From positions 1 to 64,000 of the forward strand of contig NZ_FNZR01000006.1 of NCBI RefSeq assembly GCF_900109365.1: a stretch of 64,000 nt of DNA. Reading direction: 5' to 3'. The DNA comes from Parapedobacter koreensis. Lineage in GTDB: Bacteria > Bacteroidota > Bacteroidia > Sphingobacteriales > Sphingobacteriaceae. Both the position numbers and the translations under genes were made by a program. Under the pieces are notes generated by a model. That model did not search any database. It saw only the letters and a list, made by a program, of their open reading frames with translations, and had not been told where the DNA came from. This document shows positions 9,528 to 18,028 of this stretch, piece after piece; position 1 is the first letter of the stretch; every line of letters starts with the position of its first letter.

Positions 9528-11642
9528 ATGACTAAGAAAATAATATTTCGGTTGTTTCTTGTGGCAGGATGTTTCTTAGGTGGGCCATGGGGCGGTCTTA
9601 AAGAAGTGCTGGCCCAGCATGAACACCACCAGGCGGAAGCTACAGGAATGAGCCCCCTGACCGAACGGGATTTTTACCGGATTGAGACCGTCAAAATGCC
9701 CGAGACGATTATACCCGAAGTAGGCGGGCTGGCTCAATTGGACGACGGTTCGATGGCCTTCGTAACCCGCAGGGGAGAGCTTTGGCTGGTGCATAACCCC
9801 AACGGGGAAAGCCCCTATTTTTCGTTGTTTGCTTCGGGCCTGCACGAACCGCTGGGCTTGCTGTATAAAGACGGGGCGTTTTTCGTAGCCCAGCGTGCGG
9901 AACTGACCCGCATTACCGATGTAGATGGGGATGGCAGGGCTGATAGGTTTGAGACGCTTAGCAACTGGCCGCTTTCCGGGAATTATTGTGAGTATAACCA
10001 TGGGCCGGTATTGGCCAACGATGGTAATTTCTACGTGAACATGAACCTGGGAGACAACGGGATGGGCGGCAATGCTGAGCCGTTTTATGGCGAAATGGGC
10101 AGCCATGCCAAGTGGCGGGGATGGGTCATGCAAGTGGCGCCTGACGGAACCATGAAGCCGTTTGCGGCAGGCCTGCGATCGCCAGCAGGCCTGGGTACAA
10201 ATGCCCAGGGGGAACTGTTTTATACGGAGAATCAAGGTGGATGGGTAGGTACCGGCTATATCGCCCATGTGGAGGAAGGTGACTTCTTCGGGCATCCTTC
10301 CAGCCTGAAATCAGCAGGTGAACCTGAATCGAATATCCACCTGACCATCGATGATATCCCACGTGACAACCCCCTATTTCATCAAGCGGTGAAACAGATA
10401 AAAGGGATGAAAATGCCTTCGGTGCGTATCCCCCATGGCATTATGGGCATTTCGACAGCTGGCTTTGTGGCTGATAAACAGGGGTTCCTTGGCGATTTTT
10501 TTAAAGATCAGCTGTTCGTGGGGGATGAAGGGCATGCCAATATCGTGCGGGTGTCCCTTGAGCAGGTAAACGGGGCTTATCAAGGCGTCGTATTCCCCTT
10601 CCGCAAAGACTTTGCCTCGGGCATCCTGCGGATGGAATGGGGGACGGACGGGTCGCTGTTTGTGGGCATGTCTGATAGGGGGTGGAGCTCCACAGGTACT
10701 GAACGATATGGACTGCAACGGCTTGTCTGGACGGGGAAAGTGCCCTTTGAGATGCAAAGCGTTTCTGCAAGATCGGATGGTTTTGAAATCCAGTTTACGC
10801 TGCCTGTGGATTCGGCATCCGCAACAGACCCTGCAAACTACCAATTGTCAAGCTTTGATTACTACTACCACCAAACCTATGGCAGTGACGTAGCGGATCT
10901 AAAGGAAAGCCGGATAGCGGGGATCTTGCTCTCGGCTGACCGCAAAACGGTGCGCCTGGTGCTGGACGAAATGCGGGAAGGATACCTCTATGAAATCAAT
11001 TGTGACGGAATACGGCAACAAGGCTCTGGGGCTCCGCTGCTGCATGCCTTTGGTTTTTATAGCCTCAATGCGGTACCAGCAGGGCAGGTGATAGCCAAGG
11101 ATACGCCTCGCTTAATATGGATTCCCGAGCCGAAGGTGGAAGCGGAAACACCTGTGCCCGCGATTTCTGCCAAGCCAGCAACAAAGCAAGCCGTACAAGC
11201 CGATGCCGCGGCCGAACCGCGAAAACTGGCTAAGCGAACTACACAAATGCCGGAATGGTGGTCAAAGGGGCCTGACAAGACCATTACCATTGGCACACTG
11301 CCGGGCCTGCAATTCAGCGTAAAGGAGTTTGATGTAAAGCCGGGATCAAAAGTGAAGTTGGTTTTTAACAATAACGACGATATGCAGCATAACCTGCTGA
11401 TTGTGCAGGGAGGAGCGACCGAGGAAGTTGGTCAGCTGGCCCTCAAATTGGGACTGACCGGATCAAAGCTGCAATATGTGCCTAAGTCGGATAAGGTGTT
11501 GTTTCATACCAATCTCCTGCAGCCCCGATCAAACGAGACTATTTATTTCGAAGCGCCCTCAAAACCCGGAAAATATGAATATGTATGTACGTATCCCGGT
11601 CATTTTCAAATCATGAAGGGCGTGATAAACGTTAAAAATTAA
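9528..11642 (+). CDS. Sorbosone dehydrogenase-like beta-propeller fused to C-terminal azurin-like cupredoxin
   Basis: A 704-residue exported protein with a signal peptide ending near LAQ (residue 29). Residues about 50-430 form a glucose/sorbosone-dehydrogenase-like propeller, with GGLAQLDDGSMAFVTRRGELW, a calcium-loop-like DVDGDGRADRFE (about residue 130) and SPAGLGTNAQGELFYTENQGGW. A linker and an Ala/Pro-rich stretch (about 530-570) lead to a cupredoxin domain (about 583-704). Its copper ligands appear to be His621 (MQHNLL), Cys687, His692 and Met696 (CTYPGHFQIMKG). The C-x4-H-x3-M spacing, and 66 residues from first His to Cys, match azurin. The likely role is periplasmic sugar oxidation or binding with built-in electron transfer. 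The cofactor of the propeller, possibly PQQ or none, cannot be settled from sequence. Confidence 0.82.
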   Translation: MTKKIIFRLFLVAGCFLGGPWGGLKEVLAQHEHHQAEATGMSPLTERDFYRIETVKMPETIIPEVGGLAQLDDGSMAFVTRRGELWLVHNPNGESPYFSLFASGLHEPLGLLYKDGAFFVAQRAELTRITDVDGDGRADRFETLSNWPLSGNYCEYNHGPVLANDGNFYVNMNLGDNGMGGNAEPFYGEMGSHAKWRGWVMQVAPDGTMKPFAAGLRSPAGLGTNAQGELFYTENQGGWVGTGYIAHVEEGDFFGHPSSLKSAGEPESNIHLTIDDIPRDNPLFHQAVKQIKGMKMPSVRIPHGIMGISTAGFVADKQGFLGDFFKDQLFVGDEGHANIVRVSLEQVNGAYQGVVFPFRKDFASGILRMEWGTDGSLFVGMSDRGWSSTGTERYGLQRLVWTGKVPFEMQSVSARSDGFEIQFTLPVDSASATDPANYQLSSFDYYYHQTYGSDVADLKESRIAGILLSADRKTVRLVLDEMREGYLYEINCDGIRQQGSGAPLLHAFGFYSLNAVPAGQVIAKDTPRLIWIPEPKVEAETPVPAISAKPATKQAVQADAAAEPRKLAKRTTQMPEWWSKGPDKTITIGTLPGLQFSVKEFDVKPGSKVKLVFNNNDDMQHNLLIVQGGATEEVGQLALKLGLTGSKLQYVPKSDKVLFHTNLLQPRSNETIYFEAPSKPGKYEYVCTYPGHFQIMKGVINVKN

Positions 11643-11647
11643 ACATC

Positions 11648-12601
11648 ATGGGTAGGTTTTTTGCACTTGTATTGGGAATAGCGGCGCTCACCGTGCCTTG
11701 GCGGGATGCTGAGGCTCAAAAAAGCTGGAATGCCTTTCGTTGGGAAAAAGACAAAAAGCATGTGGCGCTTTTCAACGGTGATCAGGTAATCTGGCAATTC
11801 AATTTCGATCCGAAGGAGGATAAACCGTATTTCCACCCGCTAAGGACTCCCGCAGGGCTGGACATGACGTTGGAGCGGCCCGCCGACCATCCCTGGCATC
11901 GGGGGTTGTGGTTTTCCTGGAAAGACATCAATGGCGTCAATTACTGGGAGGAGGATCCTGCAAAGGGCGTTTCAAGCGGCCGTAGCCTAATCAAGGCAGT
12001 AAAAACAACACTGGACAAGCACACCCAAACGGCTAATATCGCGATGCGGCTGGTCTACGCTGATTCAGCAAACACGGTATTGAACGAAAAACGCGAAGTG
12101 GTCGTAAGCCAACCGGAAAACGGCGGCTATACTGTTTCGTGGTACCACGAATTTGAAGCGGTGACCGACGTCCGTCTATACCTGGAGAAACCTGCTAAAT
12201 ATGGGGGCGTGGAATGGGGGGGCTATGCGGGGCTTTCATTCCGGGGGTCTGACCAATTGAAGCAACCTACTTTCGTGGCCTCCAGCGGCTGGTCTACCCA
12301 AGCCGATCTTACGGGATATGGTGAAAAGGAGCGCTGGATGGGAATAACGGCATTGAATAACGGGAAACCTGTTGCTTTGGTCATCTTCGACCATCCCGAC
12401 AACGAACGGCATCCCTCACCGTGGTATATCTGGCATGCCGCAGGACACAACCTGTTTTTTACGCCTTCTTTGCTTTTCGATGGGCCGCTGGCCTTGAAAA
12501 AGGGAGAAAAATTGCGGTTGAAATACCGGGTGTGGGTCACTGATGGGGAAGTTGATGCCGATGCTATCGAAGCACAATACCGCGTGTTTGCGCAGGAATA
12601 G
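11648..12601 (+). CDS. DUF6807 (PmoA-like) family secreted protein
   Basis: A 317-residue protein with a signal peptide (cleavage near AEAQ, residue 24). The core matches the family formerly named methane oxygenase PmoA and now DUF6807: PYFHPLRTPAGLDMT, then DHPWHRGLWFSWKDINGVNYW at about residue 80, and WHAAGHNLFF near the C-terminus. The family is common in Bacteroidota and Planctomycetota sugar-use loci and has a galactose-mutarotase-like beta-sandwich feel, but its reaction is not known to me. It is the last gene of the sugar locus, 5 bp after the propeller gene, and is followed by a hairpin. Confidence 0.8.
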   Translation: MGRFFALVLGIAALTVPWRDAEAQKSWNAFRWEKDKKHVALFNGDQVIWQFNFDPKEDKPYFHPLRTPAGLDMTLERPADHPWHRGLWFSWKDINGVNYWEEDPAKGVSSGRSLIKAVKTTLDKHTQTANIAMRLVYADSANTVLNEKREVVVSQPENGGYTVSWYHEFEAVTDVRLYLEKPAKYGGVEWGGYAGLSFRGSDQLKQPTFVASSGWSTQADLTGYGEKERWMGITALNNGKPVALVIFDHPDNERHPSPWYIWHAAGHNLFFTPSLLFDGPLALKKGEKLRLKYRVWVTDGEVDADAIEAQYRVFAQE

Positions 12602-12609
12602 TTGAAGAA

Positions 12610-12634
12610 CGGGGCGATGGTCTTATTCGCCCCG
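12610..12634. terminator. Hairpin between convergent genes
   Basis: CGGGGCGA pairs with TCGCCCCG around a 9-base loop. It lies after the DUF6807 stop and overlaps the last codons of the convergent peptidase gene. A strong T-run is absent on the plus side, so it may be a weak terminator or an mRNA 3' stabiliser. Confidence 0.4.
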
Positions 12635-13495
12635 TCGCCGTTGAATAATTTTTCGGTTTTTGAGATCGTACTGCTGGCCATGGCTCAGGAAAAGAAAAGG
12701 TTGGGCAGCAGCACTCGACCCCACAATAGCATCGTAGTCATAAATCGCGACGTATGAATTGCCGATGACTTCGAGCGTATCGCCTTTGACCCATACGGCA
12801 GTGGCTTCATCCAATCCGATGCCGAGCAGCGTGGGTGCACGCCGGATTACTTCCACAAGGTCAAATTGACGATTGCGGCGCAACAAGTGCTGGTCAATAA
12901 TTGAGTTTTTCAGAAAAGCTAATCCCTGCGTGTGGTCGCCAATCAAGATGTCGGCACCGCTGGTGTCGCCGCGCCATAGGAATGATCCCTGTATGCTGGC
13001 ACCGGCAGAGCTGCCTGCGATGACCCCGCCCCTGGACAGGACGTCAAGAAAGGCCTGGTGCGTCAGTGTATTCAGGTAATAGTCTGCAATACGCCACTGC
13101 CTGCCGCCCACGAAATAAACACCCGTTGCCTCTTTCAACGGAGCAATAAACTCCTCGCTGTTTGCCTCCCGGATGGAGGTGGTATGTAATAGCTGGATAT
13201 CCTGGATACCCGTATTCTTCTTGACGGTTTCCACATGTGACGGACTCCATGCTGCGGAATCACCCGCTGCGGCGGTGACCACTACGATTTTTGCGTTGTC
13301 TTTGCCGCCTGCAAGCTCGACAAACTTCTCCCAGATGGAAGGCGTATCGCCCACGTTACCGCCGATGATCAATAGCGAGCCGTTTTCGGGGCCATGGCGC
13401 AGTTCGCTTTTCTTGACCTGGATGGGCGATTGTCCCCAGGCAATGTTGATTGTGATTAAAAGCGTGATGAGCGGAATAAATTGTTTTGTTTTCAT
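12623..13495 (-). CDS. Cyanophycinase-like S51 family serine peptidase, secreted
   Basis: About 290 residues with a signal peptide (MKTKQFIPLITLLITINIAWGQ). The S51 nucleophile elbow GSSAGAS is at about residue 160, preceded by GVYFVGGRQWRIADYY, and LGIGLDEATAVWV is the later family signature. Cyanophycinases and peptidase E relatives cleave aspartyl bonds; with an export signal and no cyanophycin synthetase nearby, a general periplasmic aspartyl dipeptidase or isoaspartyl peptidase role is more likely than storage-polymer breakdown. The start at 13495 gives a typical signal peptide; an in-frame ATG 9 bases upstream is possible. It is convergent with the sugar locus and appears monocistronic. 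Confidence 0.85.
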   Translation of the reverse strand: MKTKQFIPLITLLITINIAWGQSPIQVKKSELRHGPENGSLLIIGGNVGDTPSIWEKFVELAGGKDNAKIVVVTAAAGDSAAWSPSHVETVKKNTGIQDIQLLHTTSIREANSEEFIAPLKEATGVYFVGGRQWRIADYYLNTLTHQAFLDVLSRGGVIAGSSAGASIQGSFLWRGDTSGADILIGDHTQGLAFLKNSIIDQHLLRRNRQFDLVEVIRRAPTLLGIGLDEATAVWVKGDTLEVIGNSYVAIYDYDAIVGSSAAAQPFLFLSHGQQYDLKNRKIIQRRRGE

Positions 13496-13625
13496 TTTAG
13501 CCAAAAAAGATGGCTAAAAGTAAGTAATTCTTATGTTTGGTGCTATTTTGATACCCTTATCCTTCAAAAATATTACATCAATTACTTCGAGTTTAGTAAG
13601 TTTGTGCCTACCCTAAAGCATCAAT

Positions 13626-14052
13626 ATGGAATCAACACCAACATTAAGGCCCTTTAGCGAGGTAGACTTTACTTGGGTGGAAAAATGGGTGGAAAGAAAA
13701 TTCTACATCGGGGCGTTGACGGATGTACCGTTTGCCTTTGGCGAAATCATACCCCAAGAAAGTGGTTGGCCCCGACTAGGCCGGATACTCGTGGGGAAGG
13801 CTTCGATGCGGGGACTGGGCTTAGGAAGCCAATTCGTCGCCGCACTGGTGGATGAATGCCTGCGATTATACCATTGCGACAGGGTAGACTTGAACGTTTG
13901 GGAGGAGAATGCAGCGGCAATACGGTGCTATGAGAAAGTGATTTGTGTCCAACCTGGACGAACGGTTCGTGCTTGACGCTTTGGGAGCTCGCTACCATAT
14001 CCATAAAATGACTTGGCACTATCCTAATCAAACAAGGAAATGGCGGAGGTAA
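13626..14052 (+). pseudogene. GNAT family N-acetyltransferase, frameshifted
   Basis: The frame from 13626 encodes a GNAT-like protein with LGRILVGKASMRGLGLGSQF (acetyl-CoA loop, RGLGLG) and LNVWEENAAAIRCYEKV, the usual final-helix motif. It then breaks at about 13936 and stops at 13976 after a run that does not resemble the family. One frame over, from about 13937, the sequence reads FVSNLDERFVLDALG and continues to HIHKMTWHYPNQTRKW, ending at 14052, which is what the C-terminus of this family should look like. Loss of two bases in a CYEKV-GF codon pair explains it. The repaired frame would end 13 bases inside the next gene, as in an operon. It is either a recent mutation or a sequencing error. 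The N-terminus also looks short and may have lost an internal segment. Confidence 0.7.
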
Positions 14053-14528
14053 TAAATATAATAAACGGCAAGCACGTGGTGGAATTTGGCAAGGGTAAAT
14101 TTGATGAATGGTGTGTGTTTTTAACACGGGAAAAGGGCACCCGGTATGCACCGAAAGATAAGGATTACTTTTCGATATTGCTGGCATGGGCACACCGATA
14201 TGGTGTAGACCGGATATATAACGATTTTGTATCGGTATATAACTGCACGACGAATCAGGTTGACACAACTTGCTTGGCACTGATTAAAAAACTGGCCGCT
14301 GACTATGGGGAGCACGATAGTGAAGAAGTAGAAATATGGTTTTCGGTTTTGTACGGCGGTATGATAGCAGAAGAAAATAAAGCTAACTCCAAGCTTGGAA
14401 AAAGAATCAAGCGGCTCGGTATTTACCAGCTGCTTTATGAAGGATATGAGCCAGCTGCGGCTGCGGATTTTTCCAAGGGTAAACAAGCGGCTGCCCTGGA
14501 TATACTAATGCGGAGACGGGGTTTTTAA
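14040..14528 (+). CDS. Conserved hypothetical protein
   Basis: A 162-residue soluble protein, beginning MAEVINIINGKHVVEFGKGKF with WCVFL shortly after. It has no signal peptide or membrane segment and has mixed alpha/beta character, with a charged C-terminus (ILMRRRGF). Proteins of this type occur widely in Sphingobacteriaceae, but I do not know a function. The start overlaps the repaired GNAT frame, suggesting cotranscription with it. Confidence 0.75.
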   Translation: MAEVINIINGKHVVEFGKGKFDEWCVFLTREKGTRYAPKDKDYFSILLAWAHRYGVDRIYNDFVSVYNCTTNQVDTTCLALIKKLAADYGEHDSEEVEIWFSVLYGGMIAEENKANSKLGKRIKRLGIYQLLYEGYEPAAAADFSKGKQAAALDILMRRRGF

Positions 14529-14540
14529 ACCGATGTCCGT

Positions 14541-14783
14541 CTATTCATCGGTATCCGGAAGATCATCGGGCTCAAGGTTGCCAGAAGCCGTGCCCGCGAG
14601 ATCACTCGCCCCAGTATCGGTTTTTTTTACATCGTTGGTTTCCCGGATGCTCGGGTCATCCTTCTCCTCGTCTTGGTTTTCTTCTTCGGCAAGGAAGCCA
14701 CTGTAGTTGGCCCGTTCATTTTCGGCTATCCCACGGCCGTGTTTATCTTGGTCTACGGGCTTTTTCTGTTCCTGAATATGCAT
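14541..14783 (-). CDS. Small acidic hypothetical protein
   Basis: An 80-residue, highly charged protein rich in Asp, Glu and Asn, probably disordered (for example LAEEENQDEEKDDPS). A good Shine-Dalgarno-like AGGAGGAG lies just before the ATG at 14783, unusually strong for Bacteroidota, and supports translation. No domain is recognised. It is convergent with the preceding gene with a 12-bp gap. A stress- or starvation-related role is common for such proteins, but nothing here proves it. Confidence 0.6.
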   Translation of the reverse strand: MHIQEQKKPVDQDKHGRGIAENERANYSGFLAEEENQDEEKDDPSIRETNDVKKTDTGASDLAGTASGNLEPDDLPDTDE

Positions 14784-15064
14784 AGCTCCTCCTAATCGTT
14801 TTAAGAAACAACGCCGGTCCTGATGAAAAGTTTGTGCTTTTTGTTCGCTTGCGGACAGCCGATTGTTCGCTATCGCACAGTGTTGCTCTGTTGTTTATTC
14901 TTATTGTGCTGAAAAACAATGATTTGTGTTTTTGGTACAGAAATGTAATGTATTGGCACAGACATCGGCGGCAGGCCAAATGCGGGGACGCCCGTTACAT
15001 AGCCAACGCCACCAAGAAAACAGGAGTTTAAAACATAAAGAATAATTAAAAAAATTAAGACATC

Positions 15065-15658
15065 ATGAAAACCTTCGTATTAAGCACGCTTATCGCAGTA
15101 GCAGCTACCGGAAACACATTAGCGGGTACTATCGGAATTCCGCATGTAAAGCGCATTGAAATGACCGAACTGACAGAAAACGCCACACGTATCGATGCGT
15201 TCAAATCTCAGTTGGCCTTTCACCAACGCAATGTAAACGTATTGTGGAATCAATACGAACTTGCCGTGGATCGCATCCACAACAGCAGGGGCAACCACGC
15301 TGAATTGGATCGTGACAAGGCCTTCTTTATCGGCGTGTACCAGCAAGATATCCAAAATGGCATACGGGTGGAAGGCAGCCAGCAGGCCATCGCCGAAATC
15401 GAAGCCAGGTACGAACAGGCCCATCTTGACAGGGACATCCAGGAAGCCAAGCAACTCGTGCGTTTGCAGACCCAGTTGAAAGTGGAATTAACCAAGGAAA
15501 TGAAAGCTTTTGAAAAGGCAAAGCGGAAAAATACAGCGCTGGCAGATGCTGAAACATTGCGCCTGTTGCAGGAGGTGGAACACTACCTTGTTCAATCCGT
15601 CAAACGTGCGGATGACTTGATAGCAAATGGGGGGGCTACTGCCGTTGCCGCCCGCTAA
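15065..15658 (+). CDS. Exported helical/coiled-coil protein of unknown function
   Basis: 197 residues: a signal peptide (cleavage near NTLAG, residue 21) followed by almost continuous amphipathic helix rich in Gln, Glu, Lys and Ala. This fits a periplasmic coiled-coil protein, with the region around QQAIAEIEARYEQAHLDRD and LVRLQTQLKVELTKEMKAF the clearest. No family is recognised. A strong terminator follows 23 bp after the stop. The 281-bp gap before it (14784-15064) contains no gene I can support and should carry its promoter. Confidence 0.75.
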   Translation: MKTFVLSTLIAVAATGNTLAGTIGIPHVKRIEMTELTENATRIDAFKSQLAFHQRNVNVLWNQYELAVDRIHNSRGNHAELDRDKAFFIGVYQQDIQNGIRVEGSQQAIAEIEARYEQAHLDRDIQEAKQLVRLQTQLKVELTKEMKAFEKAKRKNTALADAETLRLLQEVEHYLVQSVKRADDLIANGGATAVAAR

Positions 15659-15681
15659 AAGATAACTTTTTAATAGGAAGA

Positions 15682-15718
15682 GAAGCCGTCCAACACCTGT
15701 CGGGACGGCTTCTTTTTT
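15682..15718 (+). terminator. Rho-independent terminator
   Basis: GAAGCCGTCC pairs with GGACGGCTTC around an 11-base loop, followed by TTTTTT. It ends the plus-strand coiled-coil gene and lies directly before the convergent DUF4097-like gene. Confidence 0.88.
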
Positions 15719-15719
15719 A

Positions 15720-16640
15720 TCATTTCGTACGGAGGTAAACGTTTTGGTGGGTCGACCTAAGGATGAGGTCGATACCGCCGCCATTGAGCGTGCCTTTGAT
15801 ACTTTCCCGCTCGCGGAATGCAAATATGTTTACGGCACCGGCTTCGTAGACCATTGCTGGCAACGATGTGCGGGATGTTGTGCGCGTGGCTGAACGGCTG
15901 CTGGCTACACTGACGCTGCTCGTGCCTGATAGGGATGTCGCTATCTCAGACAGTTGGTCTTCGTTGTCGTTGCTCTGGGGAGTGACGACGATATTAAATT
16001 CGTCCGAGGCATATAGTTTGCCGTATGACGAACCCATGGAAAGGTTGGCTTTGGTAACCGTGGGCAGGGCAACGTCTACATGGCCGTACGCTGATATGAT
16101 GGATATAGGCCCTTTGACGTCTGTACCGAAGGAGGCATCGATGTCACCGTGTATGGACTTGATATTCATCGGCCCACTGTTGTTTTCCAGGGCTATCCGA
16201 TGATAGGTGCTGGATAGCTCGATTTCCCCTTTCATGTTTTTGACGGCAATGGTATCTGCGGAGGTGGTTTTGCCAATGAAGACAACGGCTACTTGTTGAG
16301 GAACACGGATGCGCAGCATTTCGTTGCGGTCACCGTTGCTGCTCACGGGGGTTACCTGCACCTCTTGGTCGTTCTTGACGACGCTGATACCTAATCCGGT
16401 ATTGTCCTTGAGGCCGGAGCTGTTGAGCGCTTGGAGCCCCTTGGCCCGGGGATCTTCTTCTTCAGGCGCTCTGCGGCTGGTAAAGATAATATCGCTCCCG
16501 TCATAGCCCTCGATGGTAACACTTAACAGATCATTGACGATGAGTCTGCCTGCGTTGTGGGTGATTTTGTATTCTTGCTGTGCCCGTGCTGAGTAACACA
16601 GGGAAAGAAAGATTGCCAAGATAATTGTTTGCTTTTTCAT
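15720..16640 (-). CDS. DUF4097-like secreted beta-helical protein
   Basis: 306 residues with a signal peptide (MKKQTIILAIFLSLCYSARAQ). The body has repeated short beta-strands typical of the putative-adhesin DUF4097 family, for example MKGEIELSSTYHRIALEN, MNIKSIHGDIDASFG and GPISIISAYGHVDVALP. A Ser/Thr-rich stretch (TSLSGTSSVSVASSRSATR) separates the last strands. It is the third gene of a minus-strand operon behind an ECF sigma factor and a HEAT-repeat membrane protein. DUF4097 proteins are often linked to such sigma/anti-sigma pairs; whether this one is the sensor or the output is not visible. Confidence 0.72.
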   Translation of the reverse strand: MKKQTIILAIFLSLCYSARAQQEYKITHNAGRLIVNDLLSVTIEGYDGSDIIFTSRRAPEEEDPRAKGLQALNSSGLKDNTGLGISVVKNDQEVQVTPVSSNGDRNEMLRIRVPQQVAVVFIGKTTSADTIAVKNMKGEIELSSTYHRIALENNSGPMNIKSIHGDIDASFGTDVKGPISIISAYGHVDVALPTVTKANLSMGSSYGKLYASDEFNIVVTPQSNDNEDQLSEIATSLSGTSSVSVASSRSATRTTSRTSLPAMVYEAGAVNIFAFRERESIKGTLNGGGIDLILRSTHQNVYLRTK

Positions 16641-16667
16641 GTGATTTTTTATTCGTTTATCATTTTG

Positions 16668-17474
16668 TTACAGTTTGTTTTGATTCAGCAACACGGCATA
16701 AATTTCATCTCTTACTGCCGCAAAGGTGTACGGATCGCGTGCCAAGGCAAAAAGGGCTTCTTCAATGCCTACTTGATCGATTTGGGCTGCCACTTTGACG
16801 ATACCGAGCTGTACCAGTGGATCATCTTGGGTGGCAAGCGACGAAGCGAATACATCCGCTACCTGCGGATCCTGCAGATGGCGGCTGAGCACATCTAACG
16901 CCGCTAAGCGGACATTGGTGTTGCCGTCTTTATTCATTGTCGCGGCAAGCATTTCCCTGATGGTATCGTCCATCTTTCCAGATTGTTCAATTTCTAAGAT
17001 GGCTGCCAGCCGTATGCTCGCCGAGCTGCTGTCGGCTAGCCGTGTAGCCAGTGAGGCGGGTGATGGTTTGGCAGGCCCGGTTTGGGCCGCAGAGAGACTT
17101 TCTCCTGTCTTTGGGCGCGCGTCTTGGCGTGCAAGGCGGTCTTCCGTAGGATGGTCCGCTGATTTTTTTTCTGCCTGACGAACAACAGCCGAATCTGCCG
17201 GCGTAGGCAATATAGGCTGCTGTGTTACGGTGGATGCATGGTCCCGGGTGGGAGCGTCCTGCCGTTCAGTCAATAGATAAATCGCGATCATTCCTACAAG
17301 GAGCGAAGCTGCCGCCAGCCAGTTGGTACGTTGGTAGCGCTTGAAAAAACTTTGCTTGACAACAGGCGTGGGCCTGAGTTGGGCTTTCAAACGCTGCAAC
17401 ACTTCAGGAGAGGGCTCCAAGTGGTCGAAATCCTCCCGGTGTTCTTGGACAAAATTTTTTATGGGGTCCTTCAT
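16668..17474 (-). CDS. HEAT-repeat membrane protein, probable anti-sigma factor
   Basis: 268 residues. A short N-terminal cytoplasmic part (about 1-48) contains FDHLEPSPEVLQRL, the usual start of Bacteroidota anti-sigma proteins. One membrane helix (about 51-67, WLAAASLLVGMIAIYLL) is followed by a low-complexity linker and a periplasmic HEAT-like repeat region (about 145-265) with phrases such as NVRLAALDVLSRHLQDPQV and DPLVQLGIVKVAAQ. Its ATG overlaps the sigma-factor stop by 4 bases, so the two are translationally coupled. A role as membrane anti-sigma factor with a HEAT-repeat sensor domain is inferred from this arrangement. Confidence 0.75.
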   Translation of the reverse strand: MKDPIKNFVQEHREDFDHLEPSPEVLQRLKAQLRPTPVVKQSFFKRYQRTNWLAAASLLVGMIAIYLLTERQDAPTRDHASTVTQQPILPTPADSAVVRQAEKKSADHPTEDRLARQDARPKTGESLSAAQTGPAKPSPASLATRLADSSSASIRLAAILEIEQSGKMDDTIREMLAATMNKDGNTNVRLAALDVLSRHLQDPQVADVFASSLATQDDPLVQLGIVKVAAQIDQVGIEEALFALARDPYTFAAVRDEIYAVLLNQNKL

Positions 17475-18028
17475 GATAATGTCTTGTTTTTTAGTGCCTG
17501 AATTACTTTTTTCTTGGCACGGTGATACTGTGTGCGCACGGTGGTGTGCGAGACACCAAGCATTTTGCCGATTTCCTCCTGCGGAATATCTTCAAAAAGG
17601 TATAAACTTAGTATCGTTTTGTACCCCTGTGGCAATTGCTCGATAGCTTTCCGCACATCTTCTACCTTGCAATCAAACAGCTCGGTTGCATCTTCATCGT
17701 AGCCTTCTTCATCAGCAATCTCGATTTCATCGGCATCAGTAAAAAAGATTTTACGCTTTCGTATATGCGTAATGGAACGGTTGAGTGCAATGCGATTTAC
17801 CCAAGCGCCGAAGCTTGCCGTATTCTGCAATCGGTGGATATCCGCAAAAGCGTGATAAAACGATTCCTGTAAAATATCCTCTGCCTCTGCCGTGTGTGAT
17901 ATGATGCGACAAATGGAATTGTATACAGGCTTGGCGTACTTGTTGTACAACCCCGTGAAGCCGACATCATGACCTGCCCGGCAGAGGGCGATTAATTCGA
18001 TTTCGTCTTTCTTTTCTACTGGCTGCAA
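17471..18028 (-). CDS. RNA polymerase ECF-type sigma-70 factor
   Basis: 185 residues. Sigma region 2 (about 20-90) includes AEDILQESFYHAFADIHRL. Region 4 (about 125-180) includes LPQGYKTILSLYLFEDIPQE and a helix-turn-helix IGKMLGVSHTTVRTQYHRAKK. An acidic linker with two EE/DED clusters joins them. It heads a three-gene minus-strand operon with the HEAT-repeat anti-sigma candidate and the DUF4097 protein. It most likely directs a cell-envelope regulon, possibly including its own operon. Confidence 0.93.
   Translation of the reverse strand: MQPVEKKDEIELIALCRAGHDVGFTGLYNKYAKPVYNSICRIISHTAEAEDILQESFYHAFADIHRLQNTASFGAWVNRIALNRSITHIRKRKIFFTDADEIEIADEEGYDEDATELFDCKVEDVRKAIEQLPQGYKTILSLYLFEDIPQEEIGKMLGVSHTTVRTQYHRAKKKVIQALKNKTLS

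Noticed and set aside
14834-15031. 65-codon plus-strand frame before the coiled-coil gene
   Set aside because: No start signal or recognisable sequence; the gap more likely holds a promoter.
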